DNA of 64,000 bases from assembly GCF_036227325.1 (NCBI RefSeq), contig NZ_CP109467.1, forward strand, positions 62,001-126,000. The letters are read 5' to 3'. The translations under genes were made by a program, and so were the position numbers. This DNA comes from Streptomyces sp. NBC_01465 (GTDB lineage: Bacteria > Actinomycetota > Actinomycetes > Streptomycetales > Streptomycetaceae). Below the pieces are notes generated by a model, which was given only the letters and a program-made list of their open reading frames with translations, had not been told where the DNA came from and made no database searches. Positions 29,220-43,000 of this stretch are shown here, piece by piece (position 1 is the first letter of the stretch; every line of letters begins with the position of its first letter).

Positions 29220-32200
29220 CTACTCCTCTACGATCATCCTGCGGAGAGCGGGGCGAAGGGGCACAGCGGATTCCTCCGACCACGCGGCGAGCGCGGCCAC
29301 CGTCGGCAGGTCGAAGAGCTTGCGGATGGGGATCTCCGTCCCCATCTCGACGCGGGCGCGGGTGATGAGCCGGGTGGCGAGCAGGGAGTGCCCGCCGAGC
29401 TCGAAGAACCCGTCGTCGATACCGACCCGCTCCAGACCCAGCACCTCGCCGAACAGGGCGGCCAGGGTCTCCTCGCGGGCGGTGCGCGGTGCCCGGAAGG
29501 GGGTGCTGGAGGTGAGGTCGGGGGCGGGCAGGGCCTTGAGGTCGAGCTTGCCGTTGGGAGACAGCGGCAGCCGGTCGAGGGTGACGTACGCGGCGGGGAC
29601 CATGTACTCGGGCAGCCGGTCGGCCAGGTGCTCCTGCAGTGCGGCCTGGTCCGGGACGCTCTCGCCGTCGGCCGGGACGAGGTACGCGGCCAGATACGGG
29701 GTGGTGTCCCCGGGCTTCTGGGTCACGACCGCGACCTGGGCGATGTGCGGGTGCGTCGTCAGCGCGGCCTCGACCTCGGCGGGTTCGACGCGGTAGCCCC
29801 GGATCTTGACCTGGGTGTCGATACGGCCCAGGTGCTGGATTTCGCCGTCGGGGGTCAGGCTCGCGAGGTCGCCCGTGCGGTACATCCGGGAGCCGGGCGG
29901 ACCGTACGGGTCGGGTACGAAGTGGTCGGCGGTCAGGACGGGTTGGCGGTGGTAGCCGCGTCCCGCCCCGGCCAGGTAGAGCTCGCCCGGGGTGCCCGCG
30001 GGCAGCAGGCCGAGTCCGGGGCCGAGGACGTAGGCGCGCACGCCGGGGAAGGGGCGGCCGATGGGCACGCCGTCGGTGTACGGCTCGTCGGGGTCCAGGG
30101 TGTGGCCGGTGGCGTAGAAGGTCTCGCTCGGCCCGTAGCTGTTGATGATGCGGGCCTTGGGCCAGCGCGTGCGCACCCGCTCCGCGAGGACCGGGGTCAG
30201 CACCTCCCCGGAGATGTTCAGGGCCGTGGGGCTGATGCGGTCGGCGAGCTGGTCGACGAGTTCGGCGAAGGCCGAGGGCACCGAGCAGATGACGTCGACG
30301 TCCCAGCTGTCGCGGTCGGCCAACTCCAGTACGTCGCGCACGATTTCGGCGGTGCCGCCGGTGGTGAGTGCGGCGAACGTCTCGAAGGTGGCGACGTCGA
30401 AGCCGAACGAGGCGGCGACGAGGACCCGCCGGCCGGACTCCGCTCCGGCGTGGGCGACCAGGGCGTCCACCGCGTTGACGACGGTGCTCTGGGTGACGCC
30501 CACGCCCTTGGGTACCCCGGTGGAGCCCGACGTGTAGATGACGTAGGCGAGGTTGTCGGGTCCTGCCTTCGGACGCGGCGGCGCTTCCGTGCCGGCTGCG
30601 CCCAGGAAGTCGACGTCGTCGAGTACGAGGACGGGGATGTCCGTCGCGGGGACGAGCCCGCGGGTGCCGGCGTCGGCCAGGATCAGATGCGGCCGGGCGG
30701 TGGGCAGGACGTGCGGGAGGCGGGCCGCCGCATAGGCGGGGTCGACGGGCAGATAGGCGCCGCCGGCCTTGAGTACGCCGAGGAGCGCCACGACCACCTT
30801 GGTGCTGCGCGGCAGGACCACGCTCACCACGGTCTCCGGGCCCACCCCGCGCCGCGCGAGCTCGACCGCCAACTGCTCGGCGTGCGCGTCCAGTTCGGCG
30901 TACGTGAGCGACTCGCCGTCGGCGACCACGGCTACCGCGTCCGGGGTCCGTGCCACCTGTGCCTCGACCCGCTCGATGAGCGTGACGTGCGAGGCGGGGA
31001 CGGACCGGTCGTTGACCAGCGACAGCAGCCGGTCGCGTTCGGCCGGCTCCACGGCCTCGATCCGCCCGACCCTCAGCCCGGGGTCGGCCGCCAACTGCCG
31101 CAGGAAACCGACGAGTCGGGACGCGTACGTCTCCACCGTGTCCCGGTCGAAGACACCGGGCGCGTACTGGATGACGAGCTGGAGGTGCGAGTCCGCCGCG
31201 GCGGTGAGGCACAGCGCGTAGTGGTTGCCGGCGAACGGGCGCAGGCCCGTGAAGGTGATCCCGTCCGCGGCGTCGCTCGCGTCCTCCAGTCCCTCCCGGT
31301 CGACGGGGTACGACTCGAAGACGACCAGCGTGTCGAAGAGGGACCGGACACCGACGGACTTCTGGATCTCCGGGAGCCCGTAGTAGTGGTGCTCGACCAA
31401 GTCGGCCTGGCGGCTCTGCAGCCCCTTGAGGAGATCGCCGACCGTCTCCCCGGGTCCGTACGCCACCCGTACGGGAACGGTGTTGATGAACATCCCGACC
31501 ATCGACTCGACGTCCGCCACGGCGGGCGGACGCCCGGAGACGGTCGCGCCGAACACCACGTCCTGACGGCCGGTGAGCTGGCCGAGGAGCAGCGCCCAGG
31601 CGCCCTGGACGAGGGTGTTGACGGTGATTCCCATGGCGGAGGCGCGGCGGACGAGTTCGCGTGCCTCGTCGAGCGGGAGGTCCACCTCGACCTGGTCGCG
31701 GTCGCTGTCCTCCGCGCTCGCCGTGTCGGGCACGAGCAGGGTCGGCTCCTCGAACCCTTCGAGTTCGGCCGCCCAGGCGCGGGCCGCCTCGTTCTCGTCC
31801 TGCCGGGTGAGCCAGGCCAGGAAGTCGCCGTAGTCGCGCAGGGCGGGCAGGCCTGACGGGTCGCCGTCGGAGGCGTAGAGCAGGAGCAGGTCCTGCATGA
31901 GGAGGGGGGTCGACCAGCCGTCGTACAGCGCGTGATGTGCCGTCAGTACGAGTTCGGGCCGGTCGGGGTCGAGGACGGCGAGGGCGAGGCGGATCAGCGG
32001 CGGGTTGTCCGCGGCGAAGTAGTCGGTCTGGTCGTGCTCCAGGAAGCGTTCGAAGGTCTCGGTGCGCTCCGGCTCGTCGGTCGCCGTCAGGTCGAGGTAC
32101 TGCCAGGGCAGGGTCACCGACTCGGGTACGACCTGTACGAGATCGCCGTCGGCCCGGTCGACGAACGCCGCGCGCAGGGCGGGATAGCGGTCCAGGAGGG

Positions 32201-35200
32201 CCTGCCCTGCCCGGTGCATCCGCTCCGGGTCGACCCGTCCGGACAGATGGAACACCAACTGGATGTGGTACGGGTCGAACTCGGCCCCGGCCAGCTTCGC
32301 CTGGAAGAGGATCCCGGACTGTGCCGGGGTCGCCGGCCACACCTTGGCCAGCGCGCCGAAGCGCCCTTCCCAGGCTTCGATCTCCGCCTGTCCCACCGCG
32401 ACGAGGGGTACGTCGCTCGGGGTGAGTCCGCCCGCTTCGGGGGTGGTGGCGTGGCGGGCGAGTGCGGTGAGCGCCTCGACCCAGAGTCCGGCCAGCTCGG
32501 TGACCTCCTCGCGGGTGAGGACACCGGTGGCGAAGCCGAAGTAGGCGGTCAGTTCGTCGCCGTTGCCGGTGTCGGTGGCCACCGCGTTGATCTCCAGCGC
32601 GGAGAGCACCGGCATGTCGGCGTCCGGGGCTGCGATCAGGTCCTGGTGCGTGGTGTCCGGCGCCCAGCCCAGGCCCCGGAGCTCCTCGGGGATGTCCGCA
32701 CTGGAGGACTTGCCCAGGTAGTTGAAGCCGATCTGCGGCTGCCGGGCTCCCGAAAGGGCGTCGGCGGTACGGGTGTTGAGGCGGCGCAGCAGGCCGTAGC
32801 CGAGGCCGTTGTCGGGTATCGCGCGGAGCTGTTCCTTGACCGCCTTGACCGCCCTGCCCGCACCCCTGCCGCCGGCGAACGCGTCGGCCAGGTCGATGCC
32901 GGCCACGTCCAGGCGTACGGGGTACATGGCCGTGAACCAGCCGATGGTGCCGGACAGGTCGGCTCCGGGTACGAGGTGCTCCTCGCGGCCGTGGCCCTCC
33001 ATCCGGACGAGCGTGGACGATCCCTCGGTGCCGCGGCTCCGGCGCCAGCGGGCCAGCGCCAGTGCGAGGCCGGCCAGCAGTCCGTCGTCCACGCCGCCGC
33101 GGAAAACGGTCGGCACGGTGTTGAGGAGAGTCGCGGTGACGTCCGCCGGGACCTGTACGCGGACGGTGTCGACGGTGGCCGTCACATCGACGGCGCGGTC
33201 CAACTCCCTTGCGCCGAGAACGGGTTCGTCGCCGGTGAGGATCTTCTGCCACACCGGGAGTTCCGCGATCCGTCCGGCATCCGTCGCCTCGTCGGACAGG
33301 GCGTGCGCCCAGCGCCGCAGCGAGGTGCCCGCCCCCTCCGGTTCGGTCGTGTCTCCGCTACGGACCCGCTTCCAGGCAGCGACGAGATCGGGCAGCAGGA
33401 TCCGCCACGACACCCCGTCCACGACGAGGTGGTGGAGCACGATCAGCAGCCGGTCCGCCTCGGTGTCGGAGGTGAACCGGACGAACTGCGCCATGACGCC
33501 CGCGTCCGGGTCCAGGCGGTCGGCGGCCGCGTCGAGTTCGGTCTGCGTCGATGCGGCGTCCAGGTACGCGACCGTGTGCAGGAGCCCACCGGCCTCCACA
33601 CTGCCCGTCGGCTCCATCCGCAGGCCGGGGTTGACCCGGTCGAGACGGGCGCGCAGGACGTCGTGCTGGTCAAGTACCGCCTGCAGAGTCGCGACCAGTC
33701 CCGCGCGGTCAATGTCGGCGGGCAGGGTCAGCAGCGCGGACATGCAGAACCGGCCGATACCGCCGCCCAGGGCGAGTACATGTGCTGCTGTCGGTGGCAG
33801 TGGTGCCCAGCCGACGCCGCCACCGGGGAGCTCGGCCAGGACTACCCGCTCTTCCTCGGCTCGGCCCTCGACCAGCTCCGCGAGGCGGGCGACCGTACGG
33901 TGCTCGAAGATTTCGCGCGTACTGACCATCACGCCGCGCGCCTTGGCGCGGGCGACGACCTGGATGGAGCGGATGCTGTCGCCGCCGCTGGCGAAGAAGT
34001 CGTCGTCGACACCGATCTGGCCTGCGCCGAGCACATCGGCGTACACCTCGGCGAGGACGCGTTCGGCCTGGCTGCGCGGGGCCACGTACTCGGCTCCGGC
34101 GAACTCCGGCTCGGGCAGCGCCGCCCGGTCGAGCTTGCCGTTCGCCGTCAGGGGCAGTGCGTCGAGGACCATGAGGACGGTCGGCACCATGTAGTCCGGC
34201 AGGCGTTTGGCCGCGAACCGCCGCAGGTCCGCCACCGAGACGGTGGCGTTGATGTCGCCCGCTGCGGCTTCGGCGCCCGCCTGCGCAACGTAACCGACGA
34301 GCCGTGTGGTGCCGGTGTGGTCCTCGCCGACCGTGACGACGGCGCGGGTGACCGCGGGGTGCTGGGCGAGTACGGTCTCGATCTCGGTGGGCTCGACGCG
34401 GATGCCGTTGACCTTGACCTGGTTGTCCGCCCTTCCCGCGTACTTGAGCTGTCCGTTCCTGTCCCACTGCGCCAGGTCGCCGGTACGGTACATCCGCTCC
34501 CCGGCGGGGCCGAACGGGCAGGGCACGAACCGCTCCGCGGTGGCCCCGGCGTTCCGGTAGTAGCCGCGGGCGACGCGCCCGGCGACGTACAGCTCGCCGA
34601 TCACTCCCTGCGGGACCGGTGTGAGCTCCGGTCCCAGGACGTGGGCGCGCATATTGGCGAGCGGCGTTCCGACCGGCACCGCGCCCGTCGTCCCGGTCCC
34701 CTGCTGCGGCACGGTGTGGGTGGACGCGTAGAAGCTCTCGGTCTGGCCGTAGGCGTTCATGACGCGGGTCCCCGGCAGGGTCTCGTGCACCCTGTTGACC
34801 AGGTCGGAGGAGAGCGCTTCGCCGGCGAAGACGACGGTGTCCACGTCGAGTCGCAGTCCGTCTTCGCCTTCCGTGGCGAGCTGGTCGAGGAGTGCGGAGA
34901 AGACGGCCGGGACGGCACTGATGGTGGTGCCGGACCAGCGCTCGCGTTCGCCGAGTTCCAGGACGTCGCGGACGATCTCGACGCTCGCTCCGGCGGTCAG
35001 TGCGGTGAAGATCTCGAAGACGGAGACGTCGAAGTTGACCGACGTCGCCGCCAGCATCCGCGATCCCGCCTCGACTCCGGTCCGCCGGCGCAGGTCCAGT
35101 ACGCCGTTGACGACACTGGCGTGGGTGATGGCGACGCCCTTGGGCGTGCCGGTCGAGCCGGACGTGAACATCACGTACGCGAGGTGGTCGGGCCCGATTC

Positions 35201-36998
35201 CGGCCCGGGACGCTTCGACGACGGGGCCGTCCAGGTCCAGGTCGAGGTCCAGGTCGTCGAGGTGCAGCACCGGTGCGGTGCACCCCGTCACCGTCTGCGC
35301 CGTGTCGTGGTCGGTGAGTACGAGGGCCGGATCGGCCGCACCCAGCAGGAGTTCGACGCGTGCGGCGGGGAAGCCGGGGTCGATCGGCAGATAGGCGCCG
35401 CCCGCCTGCAGTACGGCGAGGAGGGCGACGACCAGGTCGGCCGAGCGCGGCAGCGCGACGGCCACCAGGACGTCGGGTCCCACCCCGCGCTCGCGCAGCA
35501 CGGCGGCCAGCCGGCCCGCGCGGACCTCCAGCTCGCCGTACGAGAACGACGTCTGTCCGCAGACGACGGCCGTCGCCTCCGGGGTGCGCGCCGCCTGTGC
35601 GGCCACCAGTTCCGGCACCGTCGCATCGGGTACCGGGACGGTGGTCTCGTTCAGCTCCGCCAGCCGGTCGTGGTCGCCGGCGGAGAGCACGTCGACCGCG
35701 CCGAGGCGCGTCGTCGGGTCGGCGACGACCTGCCGCAGGACGCGGACGTACCGCTCGACCAGGCTCTCGGCGGTGGTGTGGTCGAAGAGCTCGGTCGCGT
35801 ACTCCAGACGCCCGTACGCACGCCCGGAAGGATCCGGGACGAAGTTGAAGAACAGGTCGAACTTGGCGGTCTCGGTGCCCAGCGGCACCGGGACGACCTC
35901 AAGACCCGGGACCTCGATCTGCGACCACGCGAACTGCCAGGCCAGCATGACCTGGAACAGCGGCTGATACGCCGTCGTGCGGTCCGGGTTGAGCAGGTCC
36001 ACCAGGTGCTCGAAGGGCACGTCCTGGTTGTCGTACGCACCGAGCGCCCGCGCGCGCACCTGGGTCAGGAGGTCATCGAACGTCGGGTTCTGCGACAGAT
36101 CGACCCGCAGCACCCAGGTGTTGGCGAAGAACCCGATCAGGTCCTCCAACTGCTCGTCACCGCGCCCCTCGATCGGACTGCCGATCGTCAGATCGTTCCC
36201 CGCACCGAAGTGATGCAGCAGCACCGCCAGCGCGGCCTGCGCCACCATCGGCGCCGTCGCCCCGTGATTGGCCGCCAGCTTCCCGATCCCGGCGACCAGC
36301 TCGGGCTCCAGCTCCAGATCGACATGGCCCCCGCGATGACTGGCAAGAGTCGGCCGCGGCCGGTCCAGCGGCAGCACCACGGGCTGCGGAACACCGGCCA
36401 ACTCACCCCGCCAGTGCTCCAGTTGCTCGGCGGCGACACTGTCCGGGTCGTCCTCCTCGCCCAGCATCTGCCGCTGCCACACCGTGTAGTCCTTGTACTG
36501 CACCGACAGCGGCTCCCAGCCGGGCGCCCCACCCTTCTGCCGGGCGGCGTACGCGGTCAGCAGATCCCGCATGAACGGCCCCATCGACGCCCCGTCGGCA
36601 GCCACGTGGTGGAAGACGAACACCACCACGTGCTCCTGCTCGGACACCCGGAACACCGTCGTCCGCAACGGCAGGTCCGTGTCCAGTTCGAAGCCCGTGC
36701 CGACGAACTCGCGCATCAGGTGGTCCACCGCGTCCTCGGCCGCGTCGACCACCCGGAAGGGGATCTCCGCCTCCTGCGCCGGAAGGATCCGCTGCTCCGG
36801 CGTGCCGTCCGCGTTCTCGACCAGCAGCGTGCGCAGGCTCTCGTGCCGGGTGACGACATCCGTGACCGCCGCGGCCAGGGCCATCGTGTCCAGCGGTCCC
36901 TTCAGGCGCAGCACGAAGGGAATGTTGTACGTCGCGGACGGCCCCTCCAGACGGTGCAGGAACCACAACCGACGCTGGGCGAAGGACAACGGGATCAT
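29220..36998 (-). CDS. NRPS-2, two modules: C-A(Pip-type)-T-E-C-A-T
   Basis: A 2592-residue NRPS. C1 (HHVAADG near 131); A1 ([11 protein letters not shown] near 613) with my pocket reading D-V-F-S-V-A-A-Y-A-K, a type I recall for piperazate-activating domains; T1 GGDSIRS near 1004; epimerase with [13 protein letters not shown] near 1193 and GWFTAMYP; C2 (HHALYDG near 1689); A2 ([11 protein letters not shown] near 2157) with the related pocket D-V-F-C-N-S-S-Y-A-K; T2 GGHSLL near 2536. The first residue should be converted to the D-form and the second stays L unless changed elsewhere. The ATG at 36998 follows AGGAGCT, and its ribosome site overlaps the NRPS-1 stop, so the genes are coupled. A short LDLDLDLD run sits in A1. 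Confidence 0.96.
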   Translation of the reverse strand: MIPLSFAQRRLWFLHRLEGPSATYNIPFVLRLKGPLDTMALAAAVTDVVTRHESLRTLLVENADGTPEQRILPAQEAEIPFRVVDAAEDAVDHLMREFVGTGFELDTDLPLRTTVFRVSEQEHVVVFVFHHVAADGASMGPFMRDLLTAYAARQKGGAPGWEPLSVQYKDYTVWQRQMLGEEDDPDSVAAEQLEHWRGELAGVPQPVVLPLDRPRPTLASHRGGHVDLELEPELVAGIGKLAANHGATAPMVAQAALAVLLHHFGAGNDLTIGSPIEGRGDEQLEDLIGFFANTWVLRVDLSQNPTFDDLLTQVRARALGAYDNQDVPFEHLVDLLNPDRTTAYQPLFQVMLAWQFAWSQIEVPGLEVVPVPLGTETAKFDLFFNFVPDPSGRAYGRLEYATELFDHTTAESLVERYVRVLRQVVADPTTRLGAVDVLSAGDHDRLAELNETTVPVPDATVPELVAAQAARTPEATAVVCGQTSFSYGELEVRAGRLAAVLRERGVGPDVLVAVALPRSADLVVALLAVLQAGGAYLPIDPGFPAARVELLLGAADPALVLTDHDTAQTVTGCTAPVLHLDDLDLDLDLDGPVVEASRAGIGPDHLAYVMFTSGSTGTPKGVAITHASVVNGVLDLRRRTGVEAGSRMLAATSVNFDVSVFEIFTALTAGASVEIVRDVLELGERERWSGTTISAVPAVFSALLDQLATEGEDGLRLDVDTVVFAGEALSSDLVNRVHETLPGTRVMNAYGQTESFYASTHTVPQQGTGTTGAVPVGTPLANMRAHVLGPELTPVPQGVIGELYVAGRVARGYYRNAGATAERFVPCPFGPAGERMYRTGDLAQWDRNGQLKYAGRADNQVKVNGIRVEPTEIETVLAQHPAVTRAVVTVGEDHTGTTRLVGYVAQAGAEAAAGDINATVSVADLRRFAAKRLPDYMVPTVLMVLDALPLTANGKLDRAALPEPEFAGAEYVAPRSQAERVLAEVYADVLGAGQIGVDDDFFASGGDSIRSIQVVARAKARGVMVSTREIFEHRTVARLAELVEGRAEEERVVLAELPGGGVGWAPLPPTAAHVLALGGGIGRFCMSALLTLPADIDRAGLVATLQAVLDQHDVLRARLDRVNPGLRMEPTGSVEAGGLLHTVAYLDAASTQTELDAAADRLDPDAGVMAQFVRFTSDTEADRLLIVLHHLVVDGVSWRILLPDLVAAWKRVRSGDTTEPEGAGTSLRRWAHALSDEATDAGRIAELPVWQKILTGDEPVLGARELDRAVDVTATVDTVRVQVPADVTATLLNTVPTVFRGGVDDGLLAGLALALARWRRSRGTEGSSTLVRMEGHGREEHLVPGADLSGTIGWFTAMYPVRLDVAGIDLADAFAGGRGAGRAVKAVKEQLRAIPDNGLGYGLLRRLNTRTADALSGARQPQIGFNYLGKSSSADIPEELRGLGWAPDTTHQDLIAAPDADMPVLSALEINAVATDTGNGDELTAYFGFATGVLTREEVTELAGLWVEALTALARHATTPEAGGLTPSDVPLVAVGQAEIEAWEGRFGALAKVWPATPAQSGILFQAKLAGAEFDPYHIQLVFHLSGRVDPERMHRAGQALLDRYPALRAAFVDRADGDLVQVVPESVTLPWQYLDLTATDEPERTETFERFLEHDQTDYFAADNPPLIRLALAVLDPDRPELVLTAHHALYDGWSTPLLMQDLLLLYASDGDPSGLPALRDYGDFLAWLTRQDENEAARAWAAELEGFEEPTLLVPDTASAEDSDRDQVEVDLPLDEARELVRRASAMGITVNTLVQGAWALLLGQLTGRQDVVFGATVSGRPPAVADVESMVGMFINTVPVRVAYGPGETVGDLLKGLQSRQADLVEHHYYGLPEIQKSVGVRSLFDTLVVFESYPVDREGLEDASDAADGITFTGLRPFAGNHYALCLTAAADSHLQLVIQYAPGVFDRDTVETYASRLVGFLRQLAADPGLRVGRIEAVEPAERDRLLSLVNDRSVPASHVTLIERVEAQVARTPDAVAVVADGESLTYAELDAHAEQLAVELARRGVGPETVVSVVLPRSTKVVVALLGVLKAGGAYLPVDPAYAAARLPHVLPTARPHLILADAGTRGLVPATDIPVLVLDDVDFLGAAGTEAPPRPKAGPDNLAYVIYTSGSTGVPKGVGVTQSTVVNAVDALVAHAGAESGRRVLVAASFGFDVATFETFAALTTGGTAEIVRDVLELADRDSWDVDVICSVPSAFAELVDQLADRISPTALNISGEVLTPVLAERVRTRWPKARIINSYGPSETFYATGHTLDPDEPYTDGVPIGRPFPGVRAYVLGPGLGLLPAGTPGELYLAGAGRGYHRQPVLTADHFVPDPYGPPGSRMYRTGDLASLTPDGEIQHLGRIDTQVKIRGYRVEPAEVEAALTTHPHIAQVAVVTQKPGDTTPYLAAYLVPADGESVPDQAALQEHLADRLPEYMVPAAYVTLDRLPLSPNGKLDLKALPAPDLTSSTPFRAPRTAREETLAALFGEVLGLERVGIDDGFFELGGHSLLATRLITRARVEMGTEIPIRKLFDLPTVAALAAWSEESAVPLRPALRRMIVEE

Positions 36999-37008
36999 CG
37001 TGCAGCTC

Positions 37009-40000
37009 CTAAACGTTCATCTGGCGCAGCTGGAGGCGGTTCGACTTCTTGCCCGACTTCTCGATCCGGTCCGCCAGTTCGGCGACGGTCGGACTGCGGA
37101 ACACGGTCGTGACCTTGACGTCGACGTCGAGTTCGTTGCGGATACGGCCGATCAGCCGCGTGGCCAGGAGCGAATGGCCGCCGTTCTCGAAGAAGTCGAC
37201 GTCGATCCCGATCTCCTCCACGCCGAGCAGCTCGGCGAAGAGCCTGCAGAGGACTTCCTCGTTGGGGGTGCGCGGCCCTCGCCCGGTCGCGGCCTCGGTG
37301 CGGTCCGGCGCGGGGAGCGCGTTGCGGTCGAGCTTCCCGCTGGGTGTTTTCGGGAACTCGGCGAGCGGCACGATCGCCGAGGGCACCATGTACTGCGGCA
37401 GATGCTCGCGGGCCAGCTCGGTGAGGGCCGTGAGGTCCAGCGCGTCAGGGGCCGTGGCACCGGACGGCACCACGTACGCGACGAGGCGCTGGTCGTCGGC
37501 GTTGTCCTCGCGTACGACGGCGACCGCACTGTCGACGTCCGGGTGCGCGGTCAACGCCTGCTCGATCTCGGCGAGTTCGATGCGGAACCCGCGGATCTTG
37601 ACCTGGAAGTCGGCGCGGCCGATGTACTCGACCTGGCCGTCCGCGGTCCAGCGCACGACGTCGCCCGTGCGGTACATGCGGGACCCCGGCTCGCCGAAGG
37701 GGCAGGCCACGAAGCGGTTCGAGGTCAGTCCGGTCTGTCCGAGGTAGCCCCGGGCCAGCTGGGCGCCGGCCAGGTAGAGCTCGCCGGTGACGCCGGGTGC
37801 GACCGGGCGCAGGGCCGAGTCGAGCACGTACACCTGGGTGTTCCAGATCGGAGCACCGATCGGCAGCCGATCCGAGCCCGGCACGTGCTGCCAGGCCGTG
37901 ACCTCGACGGCCGCCTCGGTGGGTCCGTACACGTTGTTCGCGGAGCACTGGGGCAGCAGTTCGACGAATCGGTTGGCCAGTGCGGGCGGGAACGCCTCGC
38001 CCGCGACCTCGATCCAGCGCAGGCTGGTGCACTCCTTGGCCGAGGGCTCGGCGACGAACGCCTCGAGGAGCGACGGTACGAAGTCCGCTCCGGTGACCCG
38101 CTCCCGCCGGATCAGCTCCGCCAGATACGCCGGGTCGCGACGCCCGTCCGGGCGTGCGATGACGACAGCGGCTCCCACCTGCAGCGGTGCGAACAGCTCC
38201 GGTACCGATACGTCGAAGCTCGCCGTCGTGGAGAGCAGCACCCGGTCCTCGGCGCCCACCTGGAAGTGTCCGATTCCCCACTTGAGCCGGTTCATGATGG
38301 CGCGGTGTGCCACGGGCACGCCCTTGGGGCCGCCGGTGGAGCCGGAGGTGAAGATGGCGTACGCGGCGTTGTCCGGCGACAGCGTGCGCTGCGGGTCGGT
38401 GTCCGGATACGCGGCCACGTCGGGAAGCTGCTCGTCGAGGACGAGGAGGGGCTTCGCGCTGTTCAGCACATGGCGTACGCGGTCCTCGGGCAGCTCCGTG
38501 TCGACCGGTACGTACGCGGCGCCGGCCTTGACCACCGCGTAGATCGCCACCATCAGCTCCACCGAGCGGGGGATCTTCACGGCGACCAACTGCTCGGGTC
38601 CTGCGCCCTGTTCGACGAGCCAGTGCGCCAGTTGGTTGGCGCGCCGGTTGAACTCCGCGTAGCTGAGCGTCTCCTTCTCGCCGATCAGCGCGACCGCGTC
38701 CGGCGTCCGCTCCGCCTGCGCCTCGAAGGCTCCCGGCAGCGTGTCCACGGCCACCGGATGCGCGGTGTCGTTGATCCGGCTCACCAGCCAGTCGCGCTCG
38801 TCGTCGCCGAGCACGTCCACGGCCGCCACCGGCACCGACGGGTCCTGCAGCACCTGCTCCAGGACCCGGACGAGCCGGGTGGCGATCTCCTCGGCGGCGT
38901 CGTGGCCGTAGAGGTTCTTCTGGTAGTCGAGGGAGAGCCGCAGATAGGGGTCGGAGGAGTTGAGGGTGAGCGGGTAGTGCGAGCCCGCGAACGGGCGGAT
39001 CGCGTCGATCGTGATGCCCGCCGCGCTGTTCGCGTCGACGATGCCCTCGCGGTCGACCGGGTAGTTCTCGAAGACGACGATCGTGTCGAACAGGGAGGGC
39101 AGCCCGGTGCCGCGCTGGATGTCGGCCAGGCCGTAGTAGTGGTGGTCGATGAGGGAGATCTGGCGGTTCTGCAGATCGGTGATGACCTCGCCCAGGCTGA
39201 GTCCGGGGCGGCACAGCGCCCTGGTCGGCAGGGAGTTGATGAACAGGCCGACCATTTCGTCGCTGCCGATCACGTCCGCCGGGCGGCCGTTGACGGCGGC
39301 GCCGAACACCACGTCCTGCTGCCCGGTCAGCTTCGATACGAGGATCGCCCACGCGCCCTGCAGCAGGGTGTTGAGCGTGACGCCCAGTTCGGCCGCACGC
39401 CGGGCGAGTTCGCGCCCCTTGTCGATCGTCAGCGGTACTTCGACGCGGCCGAGCGACGCCGCCTCGCCCTCGGGTACGAGGCCCGCGGCGACCAGGGTCG
39501 GCTCGTCGAACCCTTCGAGCTCGGCCTGCCAGCGGGCGGCCGAGGCGTCCCGGTCCTGGCGGGTGAGCCAGGCCAGGTAGTCGCCGTAGGAGCGGACGGG
39601 GGCGAGCTCGGCGGATTCGGCGTACAGCCGGATCAGATCGGTGATCACCATCGGGGACGACCAGCCGTCGAACAGGGTGTGGTGCGCCGTGAGGATCAGC
39701 TTGGACCGCTGCGGGCCGCAGGTCAGCTGGGCCAGGCGGAGCAACGGCGGCCGTGCCGGGTCGAGTTGGTCCGCGCGGTCGTCGGCGAGGGCCGCGTCGA
39801 GGGCGGCGTCCTGCTCGGCCTCGTCGAGGCCGGTCAGGTCGAGGTGGCACCAGGGCAGGGATACGTGTTCGGCCACGACCTGCACCGGTTCGCCGTCGGC
39901 GGTGGTGAGGAACGCGGACCTGAGGTTCGGGTACCTGTCGAGCAGGGCCTGGCCGGCCGCCCGCATGCGTTCCGGGTCGACGTGTCCGGACAGGTGCAGG

Positions 40001-43000
40001 ACGAACTGCATGTGGTAGACGTCGAAGGAGCCTTCGGCGAGCGCCGCCTGGAACTGAATGCCGGACTGTCCCGGGGCCTGCGGCCACACCTCGACCAGCG
40101 GGCCGTAGCTCTGCTCCCAGCCCTCGATGTCGTTCTGGCGCACCGTCACGAGGCGGGCGTCCGAGGGGGTGAGCCCGCCGATCTGCGGGCGCGCGGCGTA
40201 CGCGGCCATGCCGTGCAGCACCTGGACCCACAGCTCGGCCAGTTCGGAGGTCCGCTCGCGGGTCAGCACCCCGGTCGGGAACATGAACGCGGCCTGCAGC
40301 CGCGGCCCTTCGGGGGTGTCCGTGGCGACGGAGTTGACTTCGAGGGCGGACAGCGCGGGCAGGTCGGGGTCGGGTTCCGCGATGAGCTCGGCGGACCAGG
40401 AGGCCGGGCCCCATCCGTCGGTGCGCAGGTGCTCGGGTACGTCGGAGTCGGAGATCCGGCCGAGGTAGTTGAAGCCGATCTGCGGGACCGGGAGGTCGGC
40501 GAGCTGTTCGGCGGTCTCCGGGTTGAGGTGGCGCAGCAGCCCGTATCCGAGGCCCTTGTCCGGGACCTCGCGCAGCTGCTCCTTGACCCGCTTGATCGCC
40601 TTCGCGGCGTCCTGGCCACCGGCGAGGACGTCGGACAGGTCCGCTCCCCGGACGTCGACCCTGGCCGGGTACATGGTGGTGAACCATCCGACGGTGCGGG
40701 AGAGGTCTGCGCCGGGTACGGCGTCCTCCTCGCGGCCGTGCCCCTCCAGGCGGACGAGGGTGGAGCTGTCGGCGCCGCGCCACCGGTTCACAGCGAGGGC
40801 GAGCGCGGCGAGCAGCACGTCGGTGCCGGTGCCCCTGAACGCCGCGGGGAGCTTGGTCAGCACCGCCTCGGTGACGTCGGCGGGCAGCTGCACCCGTACG
40901 GTCTCGACCGTGGACCAGAGGTCCAGCGCCGGGTCGAACGCCCTAGCCCCCAGCGGGGGGTTGGGGGATTCGAGCAGGTCCCGCCAGTACGTCAGTTCCG
41001 CCTCCCGTTCCGGGGAGAACGCCTCGTCGGAGAGCGCGGACGCCCAGCGGCGGGCCGAGGTGCCGACGGCGGGCAGTTCGGGGGTCTTCCCTGCGCGGAC
41101 GTGCTGCCAGGCTTCGGCGAAGTCCGACATGAGGATCCGCCAGGAGACTCCGTCGACGACCAGGTGGTGCAGGACCACCAGCAGCCGGCCCGCACCCGAG
41201 GGTGCGGCGAACCAGACGAAGTCCGCGACGGTCCCGGCCTCGGGGTCGAGCCGGCCGACCGCCTCGTACAGTTCCGCCTTGGCCGCGGCCAGCGAGGACG
41301 GTTCGTCCCAGCGGCCGTCGCAGTCGACGCGGTGGATCAGGTCCGCCGCTCGTACGCTGCCGGCGGCGCGTGCGACGAGGGTGGACTCGTCGCCGCGTAC
41401 GAGCTGCGCGCGCAGGAGGTCGTGCCGGTCGAGTACGGCGTCGAGCGTCGCGGCGAGGCCGTCCGCGTCGATGCCGGTGGGCAGTTCGAGGACCATCGAC
41501 ATGGCGAAGCGGTTCGTCCCGCCGCCGTGCTCGAAGACCTGTTGGGCGACCGGCTGCAGCGGCATCGGTCCGACGCCGCCGCCTTCGAGTTCGGCGAGTA
41601 CGGGCGCCTGTCCCTGGCGGTCGGAGGCCACCTCGGCGAGGCGGGCCGCCGTACGGCATTCGAAGATCTCCCGGGTGGAGACCTCCAGGCCGCGGGCCCT
41701 GGTCCGGGCCACCACCTGGATGGAGCGCAGGCTGTCGCCGCCCACCGCGAAGAAGTCGTCGTCGACTCCGACGCGGTCGACGCCGAGCACGTCCGCGTAC
41801 GCCGCCGCGATGATCAACTCGGCCTCGGTGCGCGGCTCCCGGTAGGCCTCGCCGAGGAACTCCGGTTCGGGCAGGGCCGAACGGTCGAGCTTGCCGGTCG
41901 GGCCGAGCGGCAGCCGGCCGAGGGTCACGAAGGCCGAGGGCACCATGTAGTCGGGCAGCCGGCTCGCGACGAACTTGCGCAGTTCGGCCGACGAGGCTCC
42001 GGCCAGTACGTCCACGTCGCCGATTCCGCCCGCGCCGTCGTCACCGACTGCTCCTTCGCCGGTGTGCACGACGTACGCGACGAGCCGGCGTCCGCCCGAG
42101 GGCACTTCGCGGCTGATGACCACCGCCTGGCTGATCCCCGGGTGCTGGGTGATCGCCGCTTCGACCTCGGAGGTCTCGATGCGGAAGCCGCGGACCTTCA
42201 CCTGTCCGTCCCCGCGCCCGACGCACTCCAGCTGTCCCTGGGCGTTCCAGCGGGCCAGGTCGCCGGTGCGGTACATGCGCTCGCCTGCGGGGCCGTACGG
42301 GTTCGGTACGTAGCGCTCGGCGGTCAGGCCGGGTCGGCCGTGGTAGCCGCGGCCCAGGCAGGTGCCGACGACGTACAGCTCGCCGATCACGCCCTGCGGG
42401 ACCGGGGCGAGCCCCGGGCCGAGGACGTAGGCGCGCATGTTCCCCAGCGGGGTGCCGATGGGCGCGACATCGCTGTCCGCCCACTCCTCGGACGCGGCGA
42501 GGGAGAAGGTGGTGGCGTAGAAACTCTCGCTCTGGCCGTACGAGTTGACGATCTGGACTCCGGGGAGGGCCTCGCGGACCTGCCGCACCAGCCGGCCCGG
42601 GAGCACGTCGCCCGCGAACACGACGGTGCGCACGTCCGGCGCCTTGTCGAGGTGGCCCAGGAGTTCCCCGAGGACCGAGGGGACCCCGCTGATCACCTGC
42701 CCGTTCCAGCTGTCCCGGTCGGCGAGGGCCAGCGCGTTCGCCACCAGTTCGGCCGTGCCGCCGGTGGTCAGGGTGGTCAGCAGCTCGAAGACCGATACGT
42801 CGAAGTTGACCGAGGTGCCGGCCAGCATCCGCCAGCCGGGCGGCGCGTCGAGGACGCGCACCAGCTCCTGAACCCCGCCCACGACGCCCCGGTGGGTGAT
42901 CGTCGCGCCCTTCGGCTTGCCCGTGGAGCCGGACGTGAACATGACGTACGCCAGGTTGTCCGGCCCGAGCGGCGCGGTCCGCCGCGCGTTGTCCGGTGCT

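Noticed and set aside
24211..33252. A single 3013-residue open frame that would extend NRPS-3 upstream
   Set aside because: The part before 29214 is an Arg/Pro/Gly-rich translation of the wrong frame of NRPS-2; the C-domain entry motif and the start codon five bases after the NRPS-2 stop fix the true start.
35233..35262. Tandem hexamer-like repeat encoding LDLDLDLD in NRPS-2
   Set aside because: It is a short low-complexity run in a loop of the A domain, well inside an intact frame; no sign of an assembly or mobile-element effect.
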